Shown: piece after piece, positions 22,906 to 32,865 of the stretch | How the letters are laid out: each line of letters starts with the position of its first letter | How positions within the stretch are numbered: the stretch's first letter is position 1 | Assembly: GCA_905250115.1 (NCBI GenBank) | Contig: CAJNOI010000203.1 | Coordinates: 62,001-126,000 of the forward strand | Length of the DNA: 64,000 nt | Direction: 5' to 3' | DNA from: Adineta steineri | Lineage: Eukaryota; Rotifera; Eurotatoria; Adinetida; Adinetidae | Notes under the pieces: model-generated | Told to the model about the DNA's origin: nothing | The model's input: the letters and a program-made list of their open reading frames with translations, nothing else | Database searches by the model: none | Position numbers and translations under genes: made by a program

Positions 22906-23878
22906 GATTCAATGAAATTAATCGTTGGAATAAAAAGTATGTGAAATAGATTCTTTACCAGCCAGCCAACAGTCAGAAGACACAGTTAATAAAAATGTAA
23001 CTAGAGAGCACAAATATGCTAATACCCATTGTAAGAGGAACTGGGCTATTTATACTGTTCCTTCTGCACAATCTCTCTTTCTCTCTTTCTGCATAACGAA
23101 TATTTCAGTGTGACGTCACACAGAGGCGAATGACGAAACCTACGCTAGTTGTCAAACAGAACAGAACGATCGTTGAATTAGTCATTCAAATTCACAGAAC
23201 GAACATCGGACGGCACACAAAACATATTGTACGATGTAGCGTCATTACTTAGTAACCAACTGCAATAGATTTTATTTCGACATATAACAGAAGAGGGCAC
23301 CAGTGTAACATCCTTTTTAATGTAATACCTTTACAACACTTAGTCATCATTGAATGCACTACTACTGATTCCATTCAAATAGTTTCTCTGTCAGTTTGAC
23401 CGTCATTTTTCTGAAGCTTGTGAAAAACTATGCCTATTCAATGTATAACTGGTTAGAATAGGAACACATACTTCGTTTTGTTTTCAATCTCACTTTCATT
23501 TTTGCTCTGTAGAGAAAAAACAAAACTATATCATTTATTTTCATTTGAGAATACATATCCGTTAGCCGATGATAGTAGTATTTTAATTTAATCTATTTGA
23601 CATTTGAGTGTCGAAAAAAAGAGATAAGTATAATTCATTACGAAGAAAATCAAGTTGTTCACATGTTGATATTAACCTCATCATTTTTTATCGTTCTCGA
23701 TATACAACCAAGTTCAAAAAAACTTGCACAAAATTGAATTTTTTGTATAACGATTTTCTTATCGTTAGAAAGTAATGAAAAGTTTAACTTTTCCAGGGAT
23801 ATATGTACGTTAGTAACACTACACGTTGACTATATAAAAGCGTGAACTCTTTTCTTTTTAACACATAAACATTTAATC
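22906..23878. other. Upstream region of 14-3-3 and DNA before the mariner-like remnant
   Basis: Contains the CRE palindrome and TATA box listed separately. From 23250 to 23700 nothing is seen. The mariner-like remnant may begin near 23705, where CAAGTTCAAAAAAACTTG is a short palindrome. Confidence 0.45.
23046..23121 (-). promoter_or_regulatory. Putative 14-3-3 promoter: CRE palindrome plus TATA box
   Basis: Reading on the minus strand, GTGTGACGTCACAC (23108-23121) is a perfect 14-bp palindrome containing the full CRE TGACGTCA. About 55 bp nearer the gene is TATAAATAG (near 23046-23053), about 140 bp before the start codon. CREB/ATF-type factors bind the CRE in animals. Use in this gene is inferred from position only. 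Confidence 0.5.
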
Positions 23879-24172
23879 ATGACATCATCTACTGATTTGA
23901 AAAAGCATCATATATCATTATTACATTATTGCAACAACGGTATACGATCTGCTCGTGCTCTCCACCGTGAAACGAAGATACCACTAAGGACTATCTATTA
24001 CAATATAGATAAGTTGAAACAAATAAATTCACTTAAACACTGAGGAGGAAATGATCGGCCCATTGTCTTATGTCCAAAAGAAAAAAAGCTATTGGTCAAT
24101 ATATTCGACGTAACAACGAAATTACTATAAAAGAAATTAAAGAAAAATTATCAACAGCTTATCGGTCATCAA
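23879..24172 (+). mobile_element. Tc1/mariner-like transposase remnant (N-terminal HTH part)
   Basis: The frame from ATG 23879 encodes a helix-turn-helix style segment: NGIRSARALHRETKIPLRTIYYNIDKL. It stops at about residue 55. Similar sequence continues in the same and then another frame (GGNDRPIVLCPKEK; KAIGQYIRRNNEITIKEI), so the gene is disrupted by at least one stop and one frameshift. The DDE catalytic part is not recognisable downstream. A TATATAAAAG box lies at 23831-23840. Element ends could not be fixed. Confidence 0.55.
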
Positions 24173-25187
24173 AATATTGATGAACTAAAACTTTTTTTAT
24201 GTGAAGAATTTAAAAATGTTGATGTTAATTTTGTAATGACTTTTGTGATGTCGATGAAAAAAAGATGTTTGTCTCTTATTGAATCTAAAGACGAACGAAT
24301 AAAATATTGAAGTATAGTGCTAAATAGTACTCGGCATAGGCTATCAGCCAGTTATGGAAGCAACTTGAGAGTGACTTATATATGGGGATATAACTGAATT
24401 TCAATCATCATAGATATTTCGTATTATCATTCGTCTGATTCTTTCCATAGTGAATGTTTTAAAAGAAAAGATTAAACTTCTATTATGTATCTATGCTGAG
24501 ATATATACGAAATTCTTATTTATACCAAAATAATTACAAAACATTACAAGTTCAGAAATTCAGTTTTTTCTAATAGTTTCATTTAATTAAGTTTATTCAC
24601 TGAAATGATATGAAAAATGAACAAAAACGAATATTACCCAACAGCTATCTTGAGAATAAAAGTAAGATTGATCTATGTTATATCTCTAGAGGGTTTAGTT
24701 GTAGACATAGATCTATGTCTAATCTTTACCTGCATTAAAATATTCCTTTATTGAAAAACATTACAAAAATTAAATCGTATTATTAATGATTATGATCAAA
24801 TTAAACAAATAATTAATAAACAAGAATAAGATCTACATAATCTTCCATTAATAAAACCAATTGAAAAAATTCTATAACAAGCAAAAGATTGTAGATAAAT
24901 TGTCATTAAATATTCATACAGATTTTTCAATGATATTGAAAAGAAATCGAATGATCTATCTGAACAAATAAAACAACTTCATATCGAAAATGAATATAAT
25001 GCAATTAATAAATATCATTTATTAGTCAAATTTCAGTTATTTTATCAAAAGGTAAGTTTTTAAAAAATTATTTCAGGAAGAATAATTAAATTTATGTTAA
25101 ACAACTATAACACAAAGAAAAGTGATGATGAAGACGATAAAAACAATAGAATTTCATTGAATCTCAGAAATTATTGTTTCCATCTAT
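24173..25187. other. Decayed DNA with a coiled-coil gene fragment
   Basis: 24770-25055 (+) has interrupted frames reading like the coiled-coil part of a B-box/NHL-type rotifer protein (LNRIINDYDQIKQIINKQE; then FFNDIEKKSNDLSEQIKQLH), followed by a GTAAGT donor-like end near 25052. Several stops interrupt it, so it is a remnant. 24173-24770 shows nothing else. Confidence 0.35.
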
Positions 25188-25254
25188 TGGGTGTGGGTGT
25201 ATGATAGATATAATATTCATATATACAGCTGCCCACACTCACACTTACACCCTC
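25188..25254. repeat. GT-rich/AC-rich inverted repeat
   Basis: Left arm TGGGTGTGGGTGTATGAT (25188-25205). Right arm at 25231-25254 contains GCCCACACTCACACTTACAC. Loop about 25 bases. It ends 66 bp past the FN3-gene stop codon. Confidence 0.7.
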
Positions 25255-25319
25255 TTCGTTTTCAGCATAAGTTAGAATAAACCAATAAATATTATTATTT
25301 AACGAAATGTTTTATTATA

Positions 25320-26146
25320 TTATTTGGAAGTATATAAATAAGATAACGAAAACAGAAAAACGAACAGACTATAAGAAAGAGCTGTTGATCGGGATCTGGT
25401 GGTAGTACTTTGCGATGTTGTCGTTGTAGTTTCTATCGTGAAACTTGCACGCGTGAAAAATGAGCATAGAGTTTCATTGCTACTGATTTCATTACATGCT
25501 TCAATGTACACTAGATGTATGCCTGGTTGATAACCAATTGTCATCTCGTAAGATAGAACTGTTTGTGACAGATTGGCATTCAGCAATTTAGGATATACCG
25601 TTAATTGATAATAATAATCAGGTCCAGCAGGTTTTAAAGGAGGTGACCAGGTTAAAAGTACACTAGTCAAATTCTTCTCAACTGTAAGATTTTGTGGTGG
25701 TGATGGACGACCAATCTCTGTTCGATATTCTCTTTTTAAATTTTCGACAACTCCATCACAATTCAATGTGAAGACATAGGATGTATACGGGTCAAGATTC
25801 ATCATTGGCGCGATGGCAATAGTTGTTGAATCATTTAAAAAGTCTGCAGGATGCCATTTATCTGTGTCGTTGATTCTCACCTGACATGAATATTCTGGTG
25901 ATGGACGATCCGATACTTTGATCCAGAGACTATTATCATCGATAATGAATCGAAAAAATAAAAAAATCAAACGAAATAGTTAGTATAAACTTACAGAATA
26001 AAAGTATCATAGACATAAATTGTATCTGTGGCATTCTCTTCATCAGAATATATAGCACTAAAATAATCGATTGTTGTTGCTGTCATCACTTGAAAGATTG
26101 TCAGCAACGGTATAAGAAAAAGTAATTGATATTGTCTCATCTGCAT
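25320..26146 (-). CDS. Cell-surface or secreted fibronectin type III protein
   Basis: Two exons, 26146-25995 and 25929-25320 (phase 2 junction, 65-bp intron), give 253 residues. The start at 26146 places a hydrophobic signal segment (YQLLFLIPLLTIFQVMTA) at residues 5-25. The middle has at least one FN3-like domain: RPSPPQNLTVEKNLTSVLLTW...PAGPDYYYQL, with NLT glycosylation sites. The end is a Thr/Ser-rich stalk (ETTTTTSQSTTTRSRST) and a hydrophobic tail (YSLFVFLFSLSYLY), as in GPI-anchored or single-pass proteins. Role probably adhesion or recognition; no closer family recognised. GT/AC inverted repeats flank the gene on both sides. Confidence 0.75.
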
Positions 26147-26890
26147 GTTTCTTACGTGTGGTAAAACAAAAAAATAAATCGAAATAAATAGCTGATAAAT
26201 GAGTAATGCATTCTCTATCCTTCTGATAAATATCTGTGACGTCAATTTTAAAGTATTTTGATAAACTTACGCTGCATGAATCATACGATTAAATTACCGT
26301 TCTCTACATAAGATACGTCAATAAAAAAACGTATGACGACTTTCACTTGCAGAAAAACGATGTTTGAAAGAAAGGGTATTAGATATCATATTCGTCCTTC
26401 ATATACACTTATTCATCAACACACCAGATTTGTTTTGAATAAATAGAGATAAACTCTGTTACTGTGTAACGTGATGAAGTAATATTAATCATACAATTAT
26501 TTTTCCAACCACCCTCTAAATGATTTATATCTTAATTATTTTATGAATAACTTTGAAAAGAAGGGTGTGAATGAGAGGGAAATAATCACACCCACACCCA
26601 CATCCTGTAACCGTGCTTAAACCCACTCGCATGATATTATTTCATTTACTTTTCATCGAGATTCATTGCTCTTTATAACAATAATGTTGATGTTTATCAT
26701 TTGTTTTGTCATATTTTTATGGAAAGTAAATTGTACAAGTTATATACACAAGTAGAAAAGAGAAAGCCAGAAAGAAAAAAATAAATTACTGTCAATTCAA
26801 TATTCGTCATCATTTTCATACAAAATCATCATTCTTCGTCTTCTTCATTCATTATGCTTCTGATTTTTGAGACGGCAGAGGATCCCAAGT
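26147..26890. other. Spacer with GT/AC inverted repeat
   Basis: No gene seen. Repeat at 26561-26606; the rest is AT-rich, and the part next to 26890 is the 3' region of the Cys-cluster gene. Confidence 0.45.
26561..26606. repeat. GT-rich/AC-rich inverted repeat
   Basis: Left arm AAGGGTGTGAATGAGAG (26561-26577). Right arm CACACCCACACCCACATCCT (26587-26606). Loop about 9 bases, one of the tightest here. Confidence 0.7.
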
Positions 26891-27244
26891 TTATATAGCT
26901 GGCTCTTGAGGTGATAGATGTGTATCATCGAAATGGACAGAAGGATGATTAGGTTGAAACCGCACAGTAAATACTTTAATTTTTTTAGCAACAACAGGTG
27001 ATGGTTTATTCATAGATGCAGGGACCTTATTTGAGTCGTATCCATAGTCCTTGTTCATCTGAGTAACTGACGGTTGTTTATCGATTGGTTTTGAATAATC
27101 AGCAACACGCCCTTTACCACCAAGACAACATTGTCCACAACAGTAACAACAACAACAACAGTCACAACATCCACAACAGTCCTCACATTCATCACAACAG
27201 CAACAGCAACAAACTCTAACATCACCAGAACAGATCATTGCCAT
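26891..27244 (-). CDS. Cysteine-cluster protein, unknown function
   Basis: Frame of 117 residues, single exon. Residues 12-40 hold about 20 cysteines in runs of two to six (VCCCCCCDECEDCCGCC, CCCCCYCCGQCC) with almost no spacers. The rest is polar and Lys/Pro/Ser-rich (KPSPVVAKKIKVFTVRFQPN). No signal peptide. Such packed Cys runs occur in palmitoylated, membrane-attached proteins and in some metal-binding proteins; neither is proven. The Cys tract is encoded by TGT/TGC repeats, so slippage may have expanded it. The smooth transition into a normal-composition C-terminus supports a real gene. Confidence 0.5.
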   Translation of the reverse strand: MAMICSGDVRVCCCCCCDECEDCCGCCDCCCCCYCCGQCCLGGKGRVADYSKPIDKQPSVTQMNKDYGYDSNKVPASMNKPSPVVAKKIKVFTVRFQPNHPSVHFDDTHLSPQEPAI

Positions 27245-27460
27245 CTTGTTTGTTCGCTAATCAATTTTTTGTGAAGAAATAATATAATAAATTAATCAGT
27301 ATTTATCTATAATTCGATTTCTAATATATATGGGATAGACGACGGGTTTACTGTAGGCTTAAGAAAAAAAAAGAAAAGTTTTTCTTTTATCGTTTCATCA
27401 TTTATATGAGCATGATAAATAAAGGATTTGCTGTAGAAGTAAGGAAAGAAAAAAAGAAAA

Positions 27461-27516
27461 GTGTGGGAGTGGGTGTTCTCTTTAGATCAACAACGGAAAC
27501 TCCCACTCCCACCCAT
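27461..27516. repeat. GT-rich/AC-rich inverted repeat
   Basis: Left arm GTGTGGGAGTGGGTGTT (27461-27477). Right arm AACTCCCACTCCCACCCAT (27498-27516). Pairing is close to perfect over 15 bases (GGGAGTGGG with CCCACTCCC). Loop about 20 bases. Confidence 0.75.
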
Positions 27517-28038
27517 AAAAACGAGCTATTTACAGCGAACATTAGTCATTATCAATAATAAATGCATGAATATTATTCTATTTAATAAAGAATGAACAAA
27601 AAGACATTGATCAATGTCTTTTATGTTCTAATAACATAGATTTAATAAAAATGAATATTTTCTGTTAAAAAAACGAGCTTTGCTATATTATATAAAAGGA
27701 GAAAAAGATAAATACAATATAAAATCATATATAGACAGACGCTTGGAAAAGTTAAGAGATGAGGAATATAATTCATATGAGCATATGCCAATGACGTATT
27801 TATATCGTGCCAATAAAATCTCATGCGTAATTAATGGAGTGCTTCTATAAATGTAGATGAATAATATATGAATGATCGATGAAAGACAATTTATTTTGAA
27901 GAGGCATTACAATAACACGGCCATTAAATTAATCATGAATCATGTTTTGTTTTTTTTTGTTTTACTAAGATTGACTTCCATTTTCTAGTCACTTCATATA
28001 AATATAAAACAAAAATAGACTTGACTAAAAACTCTTTG

Positions 28039-28058
28039 AGGGTGAGTGTGGGGGTAGA
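28039..28058. repeat. Single GT-rich arm
   Basis: GAGGGTGAGTGTGGGGGTAG with no AC-rich partner nearby, about 93 bp past the stop of the EGF/7TM gene. Confidence 0.5.
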
Positions 28059-28150
28059 TCTAAATATTTGATATACATAGAAATCATATCATGCAAAGCA
28101 AATAAATGATTCAAAGTAGTTTTATGAAGTGAGTATAGCTAAAGAAGATT

Positions 28151-29993
28151 CTACTCTCGAAGTTGAAGTGTATTTGAAAGTACATGTCGAGAAGGTTCGG
28201 AATCGTTAAATTGTTCTTCCGTTCTTCGATGACAAAAATTCCAATACAACGTGATCTTTTTTCCAATTGATGTCGAACAAAAATGAGCGGAATAGACAGT
28301 CGATGATCTTACATAAAGAAGAAAACTGAACATTTGAGGAGCGAATGAAATAAAGAATGATATGATAAATGGACATCTTATAGCCATAGAACTAAAATCA
28401 CGACAAATTATCATATTTGAAATGATTATTTGTGGTAAACAAAATAATTGAGGTAAGATTGTTATTGCCGGACCACAAATCAATTCAATATTCTCGTGGA
28501 TAATCGTTTGAAAAAAATTCCAACGAACTTTTGCTTTCATATACCATCCTATTGTTTGATCGATGTCATCAATATTCAAACGAACTGGATGTGCTATAAA
28601 AATATACTTAGTCGTTAGTAGAATTCAGTATCAGCTAACTTACTCGACTCATTTTCAATAGAAACTAGAAACAAGACAAAGCTCAGTTTAACAATATCTT
28701 CAAATAAAATCTTCTTACCTATGACTTCATTCGTCTCTAGTGCAGTTTGAATGTTCGTTGTTGGTATAGGTGCATTGGAATCTATGATACATTTATGATA
28801 GAAAAAGATAATAGAATAAAGTAAAATTAGAGGAGAAGGAAGAAGAGTACTATCTTTATCTTTTGTTCACACTCACTTACTTGATTTTCGATTAGCCAAT
28901 AGTTTTTGTTTAGCAATCAAACACATGATACCCGTAGTACAAAATATATTAATTAAAAGTGGTAAAATAGTATTGATGCAATTGTTAACCAAATTGAGAT
29001 ACATCCAAAATGGATGAGAATAAAATATAACACATATTGAACTATTCTTAGCTGTTTCCGTATCAATGATTGAGGTATAAAAGTGAATTTGTGGTGCATT
29101 GATGAGTAATATGGTGATGGTTAAAATAACCATAATCCATTGAGGAACGTAAGATTTTTTCAACCATGTTCCTGTGATACACCATGCAATATATAGACGC
29201 TCGATGGCCACTGTGCTCATCAACCAACAAGACAGTTGACTTGAGCTAATTAAAGCAAAAGGCAATGCTTTACATAAAATCTTGTTGATTGTGATGTTTA
29301 TTGTTGCTATGGATCCAGATATACTCAGTACTATATGAATAATTCGAACAACAAGAAAAAATAAGGTCAACTGATTGACCACACTTCCAACCAAAAGATA
29401 ATTGCCGACACCACTTCTTAGAAATTTTGATCGATAGAAAGTCACAAATGTAAAGAGATTATTAAAAGCACCGATAACGAAAAAAATACATGGAATAATA
29501 ATTGCACTATAGAACGCTGCCTGCTGTGTGATTGTCGTAGTCGATAATAAACCATGCTTAAAGACTTGTCCAAGAGTAAAAGAATAGTGTTCTGAACTAT
29601 ATTGACATTGACGACCGTAGTGACACGCCGGACATAGACATAGATAGTCATTCTTTTTCTTTGAATCTCCTTGAACACATCGTCCGTTAGAGTAACACTG
29701 GTTACATTGATCAGATTTATGATTATAACCAAAACACTCAGTTCGAGAACGATCGATTTCGCAAAAGCACAGGTATTGATCGTCGAAGAAACATAAGAGA
29801 TCCGGGTAAGACGAGTTATCACGACATATGTTGTGATATTGATATACTAGAAACGAGAGGAAAAAGTAGAGAAAATGTAAAAAATATTTTCATAAACCAA
29901 ACCTGATATATTCATAGAGATATCTGTAATATTTAAACATGTGTTCGTATCTTCTAGAGAAACTGATAAATTGATAAACTTCTTCCCGATCAT
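28151..29993 (-). CDS. EGF-domain 7TM receptor, probably 5'-truncated
   Basis: Exons 29993-29903 (5' limit uncertain), 29846-28881, 28781-28719, 28664-28644 and 28593-28151 keep frame (527 residues). Order: a glycosylatable segment (NTCLNITDISMNIS), a Cys-rich region, an EGF-like module (CNQCYSNGRCVQG...YLCLCPACHYGRQCQY), then seven membrane segments from AFYSAIIIPCIFFVIGAF, with VAIERLYIAW in the DRY position. It matches the C-terminal third of the 1522-residue receptor at 54154-58722 (same CxCxxCxxGxxCQ-YxxxxxLTL... lead into TM1). Here the long LDLa ectodomain and signal peptide are absent, and upstream DNA turns into a telomere-like block at 30061. It could be a recent truncation, or distant 5' exons may be missed. 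Confidence 0.7.
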
Positions 29994-30060
29994 CAAAGAT
30001 AGAAGAAAGATTTTCGGATATTTCTTCTCTCCATTTGAATAACTTCGTACAAGTATGATG

Positions 30061-30177
30061 CGGGTGTGGGTGTGGGTGTGGGTGTGTGTGGGTGTGGGGT
30101 GGGTGTGGGGTGGTATGTTTGTGGGAGGGCATGGGTGATGAAGACACTACTAAGACCCACACCAACACTCACATCCT
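30061..30177. repeat. Long telomere-like GT block with AC partner
   Basis: 30061-30135 is the most regular telomere-like tract in the window: repeated GGTGTG and GGGTGTGG units starting CGGGTGTGGGTGTGGGTGTG. An AC-rich arm with ACCCACACCAACACTCACATCC follows at 30154-30177. It abuts the 5' end of the EGF/7TM gene. Confidence 0.85.
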
Positions 30178-31116
30178 TACCGAATGTTCCTATGTGTGTA
30201 CCTCAGCCACACTAGAAGTATTAATTCCTACAAACTATGTGAAATTACATTGGAGAGTTTCCAAAAAGGCCGGAATTATATCAGAAAATCAGAGTTTTAA
30301 GACTAGTATTGTACTTTGAAGAATAACTAGGATGCTAATCAGATATAAAATACTCGATAATATTGACTCAGAATCATAGATCCGACTGGATCCTGTAGAA
30401 TCTTATTGGGCAGTTTTGCTCTAAATATTGGTTGTTATCTGAAATAGATTTCAATGAAATCTATGTTATATACTTCATGCTGAATTTGATTCGAAGTCAC
30501 TGACACAAACCGAAGGTTTCCAACTGGATATATTTCTTCCACATTCTATTCGCTCTCATCATTTTTACCTCAATAAATACGATGTTTTTCGTCGATATGC
30601 AACTATAGATTATTTATGAGACAGTTGATAAAGTTTAGAGACATCAGAACAATCGAGTTTTACGACTACAATCTTCCAAACTAAATAATGTTTATTTCAG
30701 ACTGAAAATTTTTGGGATATCATTTAGTTTCTAGTCTTTCTTTCATTTCAATCCAGATCTTATCTCAGAAAACTACCAGTTGATAGACAAGAAATTATAT
30801 ATTGTTGTTATGTATTATGAGATCTCTTAGTAATCAATAGTGCAACGATTATCGTCACTATAAATTAGAATAAATATGTAGTCGAAAAAAAAATAAAACT
30901 ATCTCTTACCGTGTATTATCTCGCACAAAATGAAATAGCAAAATGTTGTATACTTCACCTTTATAGCCCTACTTATTGAGAAGGACGCAAATTTATTGTT
31001 ATCGGTTGTTAAAACAATAAAAACTTTTATCTATTCACTTCTATTACAATGAAGAAGTCGGTCAAATTCATCTAACGAACAAAAAAGAAAAAGAAAGAAA
31101 GAAAATCTCCAAGTAG

Positions 31117-31173
31117 TAGGGTGTGGGTAATGTTGCGAATGAGATATCAACATATTACTCTCACACTCCTCTC
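31117..31173. repeat. GT-rich/AC-rich inverted repeat
   Basis: Left arm TAGGGTGTGGGTAATG (31117-31132). Right arm ATTACTCTCACACTCCTCTC (about 31154-31173). The inner TAAT/ATTA also pairs. Confidence 0.65.
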
Positions 31174-31458
31174 AAACACAATATCTAGTCGAATGAAGAA
31201 TATGACTGAGTAATAGACCATTTAAATCAATAAAAATAATAATTTGATGAAATATGAATCACATAATCAAGAATACAAAAGAGAAAAGGTACCCTATATT
31301 TTTTTGTATAGGAGAATGAGTAAAATCGATATCGCTATATTATTATATCAGTACACACATTAAATTTTTATATGTAAAAATAAAAAAAATGAAAAAAATC
31401 AGAAGATCTTGTATAATGCAATTATGAAGTTGTTATATGTAAATATAAATAATAAATG

Positions 31459-31500
31459 AACGTGAGTGTAGACAAAAAGAAACCGAACACACTCACACTC
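31459..31500. repeat. GT-rich/AC-rich inverted repeat
   Basis: Left arm GAACGTGAGTGTAG (from 31459). Right arm CACACTCACACTC (31488-31500). Loop about 16 bases. Confidence 0.6.
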
Positions 31501-32479
31501 AGAAAATTAAATTTAAATTGAGTTATCGATTGAAACTAAGTGTTTGAAATATATTTCGAATAAAAATGATCGAAAATATAGATATAAGTAAACCGATTTG
31601 TTTTTGTGCAATATAAAACTTGAAAATTTCTTTTATGAGAAAATATAATTGTAAAAAAATAGAAAAGCAAATAAATGACACATAACGTGAAATGTTTTGT
31701 TTTGAGAAAAAAAGTTTTTATCATTAACTAAGCCGACGACAATAGTTCTTATTTCTCGCAATCAATATTCATTCTTCAGTCCAGTCACATTCAACAATCT
31801 TCCCTTTTGATATAAGAAACAAACGAATACATACAAACAAGTTGATCAACATATGTAATGAACTCGATCAAGCTGACGTCTACAAATATGTTTCTATGGT
31901 TACGATTATAAGTCGTTTATATAATGTTTGCTGAATCTATCTTCTCGAATTACATAATTATACCGATACTTTTTATTCATTTTATTTGCAAAGAAAACAC
32001 GTTGAACTATCGTCAATTAGATATTTATCTCTTCTACAGAAATAATTCAAAGAATGACTATGTTCATAATCGATCGTATATTATCATAAACCAAATTGTA
32101 TTAATATTTGTTTATGTATTTGCTACATCAACACTATCACTTTTTTTCGTGAGATAACAGATGCTTTATTTGGACCATCCCTTGGAGTGTTCTCGGTGGA
32201 TCTATTCGATATTGAATCTGAGTTCATTAGTAGTCCATTGTTAAATTAGTAACTTTCAAACGAAACATAAATTTAGATTTGAAAAAGATAAAAGTGATAA
32301 GAATTTTTCTTTATTTGAGATTCTATGTTACGTATTAAAGTATAAATATAGAAGAAACAATGATTAAGGAAATATAATTGATTTTCCAATGTCTTTATGT
32401 CTACAGAATCAAACTTAAGAGTGAGCTATTGATTAAAAATTGAATTTTTAAAATGTTTTTCATAGATAAATCATTTAGT

Positions 32480-32530
32480 AAGGGTGGGTATGTCTTTTCA
32501 CTATGTCTCAATCACACCCACACCCACACT
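32480..32530. repeat. GT-rich/AC-rich inverted repeat
   Basis: Left arm AAGGGTGGGTATGT (32480-32493). Right arm ATCACACCCACACCCACACT (32511-32530). Loop about 17 bases. Confidence 0.65.
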
Positions 32531-32865
32531 GTACACAAGAAGAAGGCATATATTGGCATCTACAGAGAAAAAACAAGCTGAATAATATGTAAGACGTAAT
32601 ATAGATAATTAAAGAATAAGCAAACGGTCAAAAAGCATGAGAAAAATCACCAATTGAGAAAATTAGCATCGAAATTTGATCCGTTGAGAGCGTGTAACTG
32701 TCGCCCTCGCTCATCTTAATACCCACACTCAAGAATTGCGAAAAAAGATTTTTATAAAAAAAAATGACGATCTGGCTCTCCTAAAAGAGATTGATTAATG
32801 AGTAATATTCTCAATTTATGAGTAGAATGTTATTTAATAGATAGAATTAAGTTTGTGAATTGATT

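Larger units (their letters stand above)
27245..28150. other. Spacer with two GT/AC structures
   Basis: No gene supported. Contains the inverted repeat 27461-27516 and the lone arm 28039-28058. Confidence 0.5.
30178..32865. other. Long spacer with remnants and three GT/AC inverted repeats
   Basis: No intact gene. A plus-strand frame of 53 codons at 30458-30619 (HAEFDSKSLTQTEGFQLDIF and on to DVFRRYATIDYL) looks protein-like but has no start and no family I know; it may be a gene remnant. Inverted repeats at 31117-31173, 31459-31500 and 32480-32530; a lone AC arm near 32719-32735 about 130 bp past the FG-GAP gene stop. Confidence 0.4.

Noticed and set aside
27642-27824. Short minus-strand hydrophobic frame
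   Set aside because: AT-rich codons only, no start context and no family resemblance.
29890-30168. Minus-strand frame with HTHPHPHPHP tract
   Set aside because: The tract is the GT block read backward. Only the 29903-29993 part is used, and in another frame that continues the EGF/7TM gene.
31924-32157. Plus-strand frame of 77 codons
   Set aside because: AT-rich hydrophobic text without motifs; probably chance.
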